From NCBI GenBank assembly GCA_958352845.1, contig CATWQC010000023.1:1-27740 (forward strand): DNA of 27,740 nt. The letters run 5' to 3'. Source of the stretch: an uncultured Collinsella sp. Its GTDB lineage: Bacteria; Actinomycetota; Coriobacteriia; Coriobacteriales; Coriobacteriaceae. Below the pieces are notes generated by a model. It made no database searches. It was not told the DNA's origin and saw nothing but the letters and a program-made list of their open reading frames with translations. Both the position numbers and the translations under genes were made by a program. Positions 21,740 to 27,740 of this stretch are shown piece by piece (the stretch's first letter is position 1; every line of letters starts with the position of its first letter).

Positions 21740-22003
21740 ATGGTTTCTGAGAAGGCTACCCTCGTTAATCCTCAGGGTCTGCACATGCGTCCGGCTGGTC
21801 TGTTCGCCTCCACCATGGGCAAGTACGCCTGTGACGTGACAGTCGTCACCCCCGAGAAGGAGGTCAACGGCAAGTCCCCGATGGCCCTCATGGCTGCTGG
21901 TATCCCCTGCGGCACCGAGGTCGAGGTCAAGTGCGACGGCGCTGACGAGGCCGAGGCTCTGGCTGCTGCCATCGAGCTCATCAAGAGCGGTCTTGGCGAG
22001 TAG
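21740..22003 (+). CDS. ptsH: Phosphocarrier protein HPr
   Basis: HPr carries phosphate from enzyme I to the sugar-specific PTS proteins. The product has 87 residues, the usual size. The active-site His15 lies in NPQGLHMRPAG. Ser46 lies in NGKSPMALMAAGI, where HPr kinase acts in Firmicutes; whether the organism has that kinase cannot be seen here. The C terminus ends AIELIKSGLGE. The start at 21740 follows AAAAAGGAG, and in-frame codons further upstream (from 21683) fall in the structured leader. Enzyme I follows after a leaky-looking terminator, so HPr can be made in excess over enzyme I. Confidence 0.97.
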   Translation: MVSEKATLVNPQGLHMRPAGLFASTMGKYACDVTVVTPEKEVNGKSPMALMAAGIPCGTEVEVKCDGADEAEALAAAIELIKSGLGE

Positions 22004-22046
22004 AACTCAAACGGGTCGCATGTTGAACAACTAAGTTCATATTTGG

Positions 22047-22084
22047 GGGCGCAGTGACCTGTTGTAAGGTAGCTGCGCTCTTTT
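22047..22084 (+). terminator. Terminator between ptsH and ptsI, probably partial
   Basis: GGGCGCAG (22047-22054) pairs with CTGCGCTC (22073-22080), with one G-U. A further ACCT/AGGT helix (22057-22060 with 22067-22070) continues it past a small internal loop. Only four T follow (22081-22084), so read-through into ptsI is likely. Confidence 0.7.
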
Positions 22085-22111
22085 GTCATGGATATGGCAA
22101 AACGCTTTATC
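22083..22111 (+). promoter_or_regulatory. Possible ptsI promoter
   Basis: TTGTCA (22083-22088) and TTTATC (22106-22111) are 17 bases apart. The -35 box is good and the -10 box poor. The -35 box overlaps the T run of the preceding terminator, the same arrangement as at alaS. Confidence 0.35.
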
Positions 22112-22130
22112 ACATGACACGGAGAGAGGA

Positions 22131-23840
22131 ATGGGAATGTATCAGGGAGTCAACGCTTCCGAGGGCATCGGTATCGGCACCGTCATGGTTGCCGTCGATC
22201 CCGACTTGACGTTTGAGCCGCACGAGGTTGCTGATTCGGCAGCAGAGAAGGAGCGCTATCAGTCCGCTCTTTCGGTCTTCTGCGAGAAGACCCAGGCTCA
22301 GGCCGACCACATGAAGGAGACGGTGGGCGAGGCCGAGGCCGAGATCATGAGCGGACACATTGTCCTGGCTCAGGACCCGGGCATGACCGACGCCATCAAC
22401 GCCGCCATTGACGGCGGTACCTGCGCCGAGCAGGCGCTCATGGACACCTCGACCATGTTCGAGAACATGTTCCTGTCCATGGACGACGAGATGTTCCGTC
22501 TGCGCGCGGCCGACATCGCCGACATCCGCACCGGTATTCTGGCCGAGCTGCTGGGCAAGGAGGTCGTCGACCTCTCCGTCCTGCCCGAGAACACCGTCGT
22601 TGTCGTGCATGACCTCACGCCGTCCATGACCGCCACGATCGATAAGACCCACGTTGCCGGTATCGTCACCGAGACCGGTGGCCGCACGTCGCACTCCGCG
22701 ATCATCGCGCGTGCCCTCGAGATCCCGGCTGTCCTTTCGGTTTCCAACAGCTGCACCGCGCTGCGCAACGGTATGACCGTTGTCGTCGACGGTGGCAAGG
22801 GTATCGTCGAGGCCGATCCCGACGAGGAGACGCTCGCTGCCTACACCGCCAAGGCCGAGGCCTTCGCTGCCGAGAAGGCGGCCCTCGAGGCCTTCCGTGG
22901 CAAGCCTTCCGTGACTGCCGATGGCATCAAGAAGATCATCGCCTGCAACATCGGTAACCCCGATGACGTGCCCAACGCGCTCGATCACGATGCCGAGGCT
23001 ATCGGTCTGTTCCGCTCCGAGTTCCTGTTCATGGACTCTGCCGAGCTTCCTTCCGAGGAGGAGCAGTTCAACGCCTACCGTAAGGTCGCCAGCGCGCTCA
23101 AGGGTGCTCCGGTCATCATCCGCACGCTCGATGTGGGTGGCGACAAGGAGATTCCGTATCTGCACATGGTCAAGGAAGATAACCCCTTCATGGGCTTCCG
23201 CGCCGTGCGTTACTGCCTGGCCAATCCCGACCAGTACAAGGTCCAGCTCCGCGCTCTGTTGCGCGCTAGCGCCTTCGGTGACGTCAAGATCATGATCCCG
23301 CTCGTCACCTGCGTCGAGGAGGTCTTGGCTGTCAAGGAGCTCGTCGAGCAGTGCAAGGCCGAGCTGACCGAAGAGGGTCGCAAGTTCAACGAGAACATCG
23401 AGGTCGGCATCATGGTCGAGACGCCCGCCGCTTCGCTGCTCGCAGACCGTCTTGCCGAGGTTGCCGACTTCTTCTCCATCGGCACCAACGACCTGATCGG
23501 CTACACCATGTGCGCCGACCGTGGTAACGACACCATCTCCAACCTGTACCAGGTGTACTATCCCGCCGTGCTCCGCTCGCTCAAGAACATCATCGAGAGC
23601 GGCGTGAAGGCCGGCATCATGGTCGGTATGTGCGGCGAGGCCGCTGCCGATCCGCTGCTCGAGCCGCTGCTGATCAGCTGGGGCCTGGAGGAGTTCTCGA
23701 TGAGCGCTCCGTCGATCCTGCGCGCCCGCAAGACCATCAGCCAGTGGACCAAGGCCGAGTGCGACGAGCTCGCCGAGAAGGCGCTCGCCTGCAACACTGC
23801 CGCCGAGGTCAAGGCACTGCTCGAGTCCGCAGCTCGCTAA
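22131..23840 (+). CDS. ptsI: PTS enzyme I (phosphoenolpyruvate-protein phosphotransferase)
   Basis: Enzyme I takes phosphate from phosphoenolpyruvate and passes it to HPr, the first step for all PTS sugars. The product has 569 residues, the usual length. Domains in order are the HPr-binding helical N terminus (about 1-145), the phosphohistidine domain with TETGGRTSHSAIIAR (His188), and the PEP-binding barrel with LFRSEFLFMD, RTLDVGGDKEIPYL, FFSIGTNDLIGYTMCADRGN and the active-site Cys in GMCGEAAADP. Starts at ATG 22131 and ATG 22137 are both possible. GGAG at 22121-22124 suits the first and AGGA at 22127-22130 suits the second; MYQGVNASEG at 22137 looks most like the family. The frame is complete and every catalytic motif is present. 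Confidence 0.98.
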   Translation: MGMYQGVNASEGIGIGTVMVAVDPDLTFEPHEVADSAAEKERYQSALSVFCEKTQAQADHMKETVGEAEAEIMSGHIVLAQDPGMTDAINAAIDGGTCAEQALMDTSTMFENMFLSMDDEMFRLRAADIADIRTGILAELLGKEVVDLSVLPENTVVVVHDLTPSMTATIDKTHVAGIVTETGGRTSHSAIIARALEIPAVLSVSNSCTALRNGMTVVVDGGKGIVEADPDEETLAAYTAKAEAFAAEKAALEAFRGKPSVTADGIKKIIACNIGNPDDVPNALDHDAEAIGLFRSEFLFMDSAELPSEEEQFNAYRKVASALKGAPVIIRTLDVGGDKEIPYLHMVKEDNPFMGFRAVRYCLANPDQYKVQLRALLRASAFGDVKIMIPLVTCVEEVLAVKELVEQCKAELTEEGRKFNENIEVGIMVETPAASLLADRLAEVADFFSIGTNDLIGYTMCADRGNDTISNLYQVYYPAVLRSLKNIIESGVKAGIMVGMCGEAAADPLLEPLLISWGLEEFSMSAPSILRARKTISQWTKAECDELAEKALACNTAAEVKALLESAAR

Positions 23841-23857
23841 TTTGGTATCAGAGGTAA

Positions 23858-23887
23858 CCGCGTGGTTGGAATGGGCCGGCCACGCGG
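23858..23887 (+). other. 12-bp hairpin between ptsI and the first phosphofructokinase gene
   Basis: CCGCGTGGTTGG (23858-23869) pairs with CCGGCCACGCGG (23876-23887), with two G-U pairs and a 6-base loop. No T run follows, so it is not a clear terminator. A weak CCCT/AGGG pairing (23888-23891 with 23901-23904) can cover part of the next ribosome binding site. It may stabilise or divide the transcript. Confidence 0.6.
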
Positions 23888-23914
23888 CCCTCACATATAC
23901 AGGGGGTACTGTAA

Positions 23915-24847
23915 ATGTTCTACACGCTAACCGCTAACCCGGCTGTCGACATGACGGTTTCGAGCTCTCCGCTCGAGCCCGACGAGAACGTCCGCACCGG
24001 CTCGGCCAGCTACACGGCTAACGGCAAGGGCCTCGACGTGTCCTTCGCCTTTAAGAAGATGGGCGTCGACACCGTCGCGCTCGGCTTCTTCGCCGGCTTC
24101 ACGGGCAAGTTCATCGTCGAGGAGGTCATGAACCTGGGTTGCCTCTGCCGCCCGGTCTGGACCGACGGTATCACGCGCATTAACACCTACGTCAACGATG
24201 GCCAGCACGAGTACGGCATCCTGAACCCGGGTGCTCCTATTACGCCGCAGCACCAGGAGGAGCTCTACAACATCCTGGATACCGCGGGTGATCTTGAGTG
24301 CCTGATCGTTTCCGGCTCCGTTCCTCCCAAAGCTACGCCCGACTTCCTGGCTCAGGTCATGGAGCACGCTCAGGCTCGTGGCGCCGACGTCGTCTTGGAC
24401 CTGTCCTCCGACAAGCTCAAGGAGCTCGCTCACAAGAAGCCGCTGCTCATCAAGCCGAACCATCACGAGATGAAGGCCATCTTCGGCGTGCCGGTCGACA
24501 CCGACGACGAGGTTCGCGTCGCCATGAAGATGGCTCACGACGCTGGCGTTCAGAACGTGCTGCTCACCCGTGGTAGCCGCGGCGACGCTTACTTCTCCAA
24601 CGGCGAGGACATCTGGTACGCCAAGCGTGAGTTCAACATCAAGCTGGTTTCTTCCGTCTGCGCCGGCGACTGCACCCTTGCTGCGTTCCTGCACAAGTGG
24701 TACAGGGATCGCGACAACGTCGAGGAGGCCATGAAGCTCGCTATGGCCACCGGCGCCAACGTTGCCGAATCCGTCGGCATCGGCGACTTCGGTCACGTCG
24801 ATGAGTACAGCAAGCGCGTTGCTGTCCGCAAGCTCGATCGTCAGTAA
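23915..24847 (+). CDS. fruK: 1-phosphofructokinase-type PfkB kinase, first copy
   Basis: This family phosphorylates fructose 1-phosphate to fructose 1,6-bisphosphate, feeding sugar from the fructose PTS into glycolysis. The product has 310 residues. It starts MFYTLTANPAVDMTV. The PfkB N-terminal signature region is ANGKGLDVSFAFKKMGVDTV. GFFAGFTGKFIVEEV, VWTDGITRINTYV, LIVSGSVPP and LIKPNHHEM follow. The C-terminal ATP/anion-hole motif is SVCAGDCTLAAFL, where the usual motif is GAGD; the catalytic Asp is kept but the first Gly is Cys. The start follows AGGGGG (23901-23906). It is the gene after ptsI on the same strand. The substrate is inferred from the PTS neighbours; tagatose 6-phosphate is an alternative. 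Confidence 0.9.
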   Translation: MFYTLTANPAVDMTVSSSPLEPDENVRTGSASYTANGKGLDVSFAFKKMGVDTVALGFFAGFTGKFIVEEVMNLGCLCRPVWTDGITRINTYVNDGQHEYGILNPGAPITPQHQEELYNILDTAGDLECLIVSGSVPPKATPDFLAQVMEHAQARGADVVLDLSSDKLKELAHKKPLLIKPNHHEMKAIFGVPVDTDDEVRVAMKMAHDAGVQNVLLTRGSRGDAYFSNGEDIWYAKREFNIKLVSSVCAGDCTLAAFLHKWYRDRDNVEEAMKLAMATGANVAESVGIGDFGHVDEYSKRVAVRKLDRQ

Positions 24848-24875
24848 TCGAAACGCGACATATTCGTGCGCATGC

Positions 24876-24907
24876 GGCGCCCCGGTTTCGGCCGGGGCGC
24901 CTTTTTT
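24876..24907 (+). terminator. Strong intrinsic terminator after the first phosphofructokinase gene
   Basis: A perfect 10-bp stem, GGCGCCCCGG (24876-24885) with CCGGGGCGCC (24892-24901), closes a 6-base loop and is followed by six T (24902-24907). It separates the two kinase paralogs into different transcripts. Confidence 0.92.
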
Positions 24908-24996
24908 GTTCCGCCATGGGGGAGACGTGTCCCGCCGTACTTCATCGCTTCCACACCGTTCACCGAGTTGTCCTAGCCTTTTGTCTATGCGTGGAA

Positions 24997-25002
24997 TATA
25001 CT
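24997..25002 (+). promoter_or_regulatory. -10 box for the second phosphofructokinase gene
   Basis: TATACT lies 35 bases before the ATG at 25037, after the preceding terminator. No good -35 box is seen at 16-18 bases, so the promoter may need an activator. Confidence 0.45.
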
Positions 25003-25036
25003 TTCATTAACACGTTGCTTCGTGAAAGGAACATTC

Positions 25037-25969
25037 ATGATTTACACGCTCACTGCAAATCCCGCCATTGACTACAACATCGCCTGCGACGGCCTTGCTG
25101 CCAACACCGTCACGCGTACCCGCAACGCCGTCTACACGCCCAACGGCAAGGGCCTCAACGTCTCGTTTACGCTTGACCACTACGGTGTCGACACCACGAT
25201 CCTGGGTTTCTTCGCTGGCTTCTCGGGCGAGTTCATCGTCAAGGGCGCCGAGGCCCTGGGCGTGCCCGTCAAGCCCGTGTGGACCGACGGCATCACGCGC
25301 GTCAACGTGTTCCTCAATGCCGGCCCCGACACCGAGTACAACATGGTCAACGCCGGTGCCGCCATCAACGAGGCCAATGAGCAGGAGATGTTTGAGCTCA
25401 TCGATTCGCTCGATGACATGACCTGCCTGGTAATCAGCGGCTCGCTGCCTCCCAACACTTCCGAGGGCTTCCTGGCCGAGGTTCTGCGCCGCGTCAAGGC
25501 CAAGGGTGCCGAGTTCGTTCTCGACATTTCGAGCCATCAGCTGGCAGATCTCATTGCCATGGAGCCGCTGCTGATCAAGCCTAATGACGACGAGTTGCTC
25601 GATATCTTTGGCATTAAGGTGAGCGGTGGCGACGATGAGTCCGTCAAGGGCGCTATGGCTGAGCTTCATGCCAAGGGCGCCAAGAACGTGCTGCTGACCC
25701 TCGGCGGCGCCGGTGCGTACTTCTCCAACGGCAAGCACATCTGGTTTGCTAACCGCACCTTCGACGTCAAGCTGCTGTCGACGGTGTGTGCCGGCGATTC
25801 CTCGCTCGCTGCCTTCCTGTCCGTGTGGCATGACGCCCCCGAGCGCGTCGAGGACGCCCTGCGCCTGTCGATGGCCACCGGTGCCAACGTGGTCGAGTGC
25901 CCCGGTTTGGGCGATTTTGCCAAGGTGGACGAATATAAGAAGCACATCGAGGTTCGCCAGGTCTGCTAG
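25037..25969 (+). CDS. 1-phosphofructokinase-type PfkB kinase, second copy
   Basis: The product has 310 residues, exactly the length of the first copy, and by eye about half the residues agree. Shared blocks are YTLTANPA at the start, NGKGLNVSF, LGFFAGFSGEFIVK, PVWTDGITRVNVF, VISGSLPPN, LLIKPND and STVCAGDSSLAAFL, with Cys again before AGD. Differences cluster in the sugar-binding lid and around residues 100-125 (TEYNMVNAGAAI here, HEYGILNPGAPI in the first copy), which may change the substrate. The ATG at 25037 follows GAAAGGAA; a GTG at 25022 is in frame but lies across the ribosome binding site. It has its own -10 box and terminator, so it can be controlled separately from the first copy. 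Fructose 1-phosphate or tagatose 6-phosphate kinase are both possible. Confidence 0.9.
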   Translation: MIYTLTANPAIDYNIACDGLAANTVTRTRNAVYTPNGKGLNVSFTLDHYGVDTTILGFFAGFSGEFIVKGAEALGVPVKPVWTDGITRVNVFLNAGPDTEYNMVNAGAAINEANEQEMFELIDSLDDMTCLVISGSLPPNTSEGFLAEVLRRVKAKGAEFVLDISSHQLADLIAMEPLLIKPNDDELLDIFGIKVSGGDDESVKGAMAELHAKGAKNVLLTLGGAGAYFSNGKHIWFANRTFDVKLLSTVCAGDSSLAAFLSVWHDAPERVEDALRLSMATGANVVECPGLGDFAKVDEYKKHIEVRQVC

Positions 25970-25991
25970 CCGCATCGATACATCGTTGCCG

Positions 25992-26027
25992 AACACCCGC
26001 TTTGGATTACCAAGGCGGGTGTTTTTT
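25992..26027 (+). terminator. Strong intrinsic terminator after the second phosphofructokinase gene
   Basis: A 14-bp stem, 25992-26005 with 26010-26023, with one G-U pair and the 4-base loop ATTA, is followed by a T run (26022-26027). Confidence 0.93.
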
Positions 26028-26164
26028 GCGCGCTGAACATATGTGGTGTCTGCTGTCTCGTTTTATCTAATCAACGACGCGATTGCGTGTGCGCGCTTTC
26101 TCGTTTCTTGTTAGACTTCTTGAGAACCATCGATTAACGCTCACAAGTGCAGGAGGCCATAGGC

Positions 26165-27559
26165 ATGTGCAATGTTTCGCTCAACGGTACGCAACCGTCC
26201 GATGCGTCCCTACGCGTCCTGCGCGCGCTTGAGGCGGCTGGTCTTGAGGCTTGGTACGTGGGCGGTTGGGTGCGCGACGCCCTGATGGGGTGCCCCAGCC
26301 ACGATGTTGATATGTGCTGTAGCGGCCTGTGGCAGGAGTCCAAGGCGGCGCTCGAGGCCGCCGGCATCGTGGTTGTGGAGTCGGGCATTAAATTTGGCGG
26401 AATCACGGCTATTTCCGATGGCGAGCGTATCGAGGTCACCACGTACCGTCTGGATGGCTTCTATACCGATGGGCGCCATCCTCAGAGCGTCGAGCGCGCC
26501 GCCTCGCTCGAGGACGATCTGGCGCGCCGCGACTTTACCGTCAACGCCATGGCCTGGCATCCCGAGCGCGGGCTTGTCGACCGCTACGACGGCCAGGGTG
26601 ACTTGGAGCGCAAGCTGATTCGCGCTGTCGGCGATCCCAAGCGTCGCTTTAACGAGGACGCCCTGCGCATGCTGCGCGCGGTGCGCTTTGCCTGCCGCCT
26701 GGACTTTATGATTGAGCCCGAGACCAAGCGTGCGCTTGCCGAGTGCGCGCCGCTGCTCGATGCCGTAGCGCGCGAGCGTGTGGGTATTGAGCTCGAGGGC
26801 ATTCTTTCGACCGGTCACGGGGGAGACGCCATGTTGCGCTACCCTGAGCTCATCTGCGCCGCTGTGCCCGAGTTGGCAGCGGGTCGCGGGTTTGATCAGC
26901 GAAGTGTCTATCATGCGTTTAACGTCTACGAGCATATCGCCCGTGTGCTGACGGTGGCAGGGGAGCTGGCGCTGTGCGACGGCGTCGCGCCATCGTCGAG
27001 CCTTATGTGGGCGGCGTTTTTGCACGATGTCTCCAAGCCCGAGTGCTTTACGGTCGATCACGCCGGCAGCGGACACTTCTACGGTCATCCCGAGCTCGGC
27101 GCCAAGAAAGCGCGCGTCATTATGGATCGCCTGGCACTCTCGCACGACCTGGTGCGCGACGTTTGCCTGCTCATCAAATATCACGATAAGCCGCTGCGCC
27201 CCGAGCGCTCCTGCCTGCTCAATATGATGCGCGCGCTTTCGGGTGAGGGCGTCGACACGGCCCGCCTGATTGACGAGCTCATGGACCTCAAGCGTGCTGA
27301 CACGCTTGGCAAGGCCCCATCGTGCTTCTATTACGTTGAGACGATTGAGGAGATGCGCGCGCTGGCGCACGAGCTGCTGAAGGCAGGGGAGCCCCATACG
27401 CTCAAGATGCTCGCCATCAACGGCGGCGACCTGATCCGTGCCGGAGTCAAGCCCGGGCCGGAACTGGGTCAGCTTCTCAACTCCGCCCTCGACGCCGTGA
27501 TCGAAGACAACATTCCCAACGAGCGCGAAGCTCTTTTGGTCCATCTCAACTTGAATTAG
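26165..27559 (+). CDS. cca: CCA tRNA nucleotidyltransferase (HD-domain type)
   Basis: This class II polymerase adds or repairs the CCA end of tRNAs. The product has 464 residues. The nucleotidyltransferase head has the motif VGGWVRDALMG and the metal-binding DVD at residues 47-49, then RRDFTVNAMAW (ribose recognition) and RFNEDALRMLRAVRFACRLDF (neck, with the EDxxR base-reading motif). The C-terminal half contains an HD domain: HAFNVYEHIARVL, FLHDVSKPECFT, HPELGAKKA and IKYHDKPL. HD-type enzymes may also trim phosphate ends. The ATG at 26165 follows AGGAGG (26151-26156) with 8 bases between; the GTG at 26147 overlaps that site and is rejected. The gene stands alone between the PTS region and a tRNA gene. 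Whether it adds all of CCA or only part cannot be told without searching for a second enzyme. Confidence 0.96.
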   Translation: MCNVSLNGTQPSDASLRVLRALEAAGLEAWYVGGWVRDALMGCPSHDVDMCCSGLWQESKAALEAAGIVVVESGIKFGGITAISDGERIEVTTYRLDGFYTDGRHPQSVERAASLEDDLARRDFTVNAMAWHPERGLVDRYDGQGDLERKLIRAVGDPKRRFNEDALRMLRAVRFACRLDFMIEPETKRALAECAPLLDAVARERVGIELEGILSTGHGGDAMLRYPELICAAVPELAAGRGFDQRSVYHAFNVYEHIARVLTVAGELALCDGVAPSSSLMWAAFLHDVSKPECFTVDHAGSGHFYGHPELGAKKARVIMDRLALSHDLVRDVCLLIKYHDKPLRPERSCLLNMMRALSGEGVDTARLIDELMDLKRADTLGKAPSCFYYVETIEEMRALAHELLKAGEPHTLKMLAINGGDLIRAGVKPGPELGQLLNSALDAVIEDNIPNEREALLVHLNLN

Positions 27560-27623
27560 CTACCCAGTTTACCTGCGTGTTCCATAACCTGCCGACAAAA
27601 TTTGGGCAATTTGGAATTTCTTC

Positions 27624-27652
27624 TTGCGCTGACGTTTTTTGTCCCGTAATAT
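27624..27652 (+). promoter_or_regulatory. Probable promoter of the tRNA-Glu gene
   Basis: TTGCGC (27624-27629), 17 bases, then TAATAT (27647-27652). Transcription would start about 28 bases before the tRNA at 27687. The box pair closely resembles the alaS promoter at 4588-4615. Confidence 0.6.
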
Positions 27653-27686
27653 ATTTCCTCGCAGCACGGCAGTGCAGATGTCATGT

Positions 27687-27740
27687 GGCCCGTTCGTCTA
27701 GCGGTTTAGGACGCCGCCCTCTCAAGGCGGAGATCACCAG
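27687..27740 (+). tRNA. tRNA-Glu (anticodon CTC), 3' end outside the window
   Basis: The acceptor 5' strand GGCCCGT, T8 and C9, the D arm (GTCTAGCGGTTTAGGAC), and the anticodon arm CCGCC-CTCTCAA-GGCGG are all visible. The 7-base loop has T33 and the anticodon CTC, which reads the Glu codon GAG. The variable region AGATCACC begins the known tRNA-Glu pattern; the T arm and the acceptor 3' strand are cut off by the window end. Confidence 0.93.

Noticed and set aside
22110..23894. 594-residue open frame on the minus strand opposite ptsI
   Set aside because: It mirrors a certain gene in a GC-rich region where antisense frames stay open by codon bias, and shows no family motif.

Overview
The window is a GC-rich chromosomal segment (about 60% GC by eye) with tightly packed housekeeping genes, short gaps and many start/stop overlaps. 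The protein families, the gene order efp-asp23-nusB-xseB-tlyA-nadK-recN and the codon style suggest a gut Coriobacteriia (Actinomycetota), most likely Collinsella or a close relative. That placement rests on recognition, not on a search. No phage, transposase, CRISPR array or rRNA gene was seen.

Layout. 1-957: 3' part of rarA (replication restart/clamp-loader-like ATPase). 1058-4217: a four-gene operon of a membrane-anchored coiled-coil protein, a degenerate RsbW-like anti-sigma protein, a SigB/SigF-type sigma factor and an AI-2E family membrane protein. 4224-4463 (minus): an isolated AT-richer two-helix membrane protein. 4662-11338: alaS, ruvX, mltG, a YqeG-type phosphatase, shikimate kinase and an AroB-like protein that has lost its catalytic residues. 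11471-12601: an M24 Xaa-Pro peptidase behind a highly structured leader. 12761-17858: efp, asp23, nusB, xseB, tlyA, nadK, recN, probably one long operon. 18081-18938 (minus): an RpiR/MurR regulator. 19211-25969: a fructose-type PTS permease (IIB-IIC-IIA), HPr, enzyme I and two tandem 1-phosphofructokinase paralogs. 26165-27559: CCA-adding enzyme. 27687-27740: the 5' part of tRNA-Glu(CTC), cut by the window end.

How the genes work together. From 18 to 26 kb there is a complete sugar uptake route. Enzyme I and HPr pass phosphate from PEP to the IIA/IIB domains of the permease, the imported sugar becomes a 1-phosphate, and the PfkB-type kinases make the bisphosphate for glycolysis. The divergent RpiR protein is the obvious candidate regulator. 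The middle of the window serves translation and RNA (AlaRS, EF-P, NusB, TlyA, CCA enzyme, tRNA), cell wall (MltG), NADP supply and DNA repair (RecN, RarA, RuvX, XseB).

The least ordinary material is non-coding. Three long, unrelated inverted repeats (arms of 25-31 bp) flank the PTS locus, and one of them encloses a bidirectional terminator. A compact three-way-junction RNA appears to start at or near the 5' end of the peptidase mRNA. The ptsH leader can form two mutually exclusive helices, one of which buries the ribosome binding site. At the protein level, the AroB-like pseudoenzyme and the RsbW-like protein without an ATP site are the best candidates for undescribed functions.
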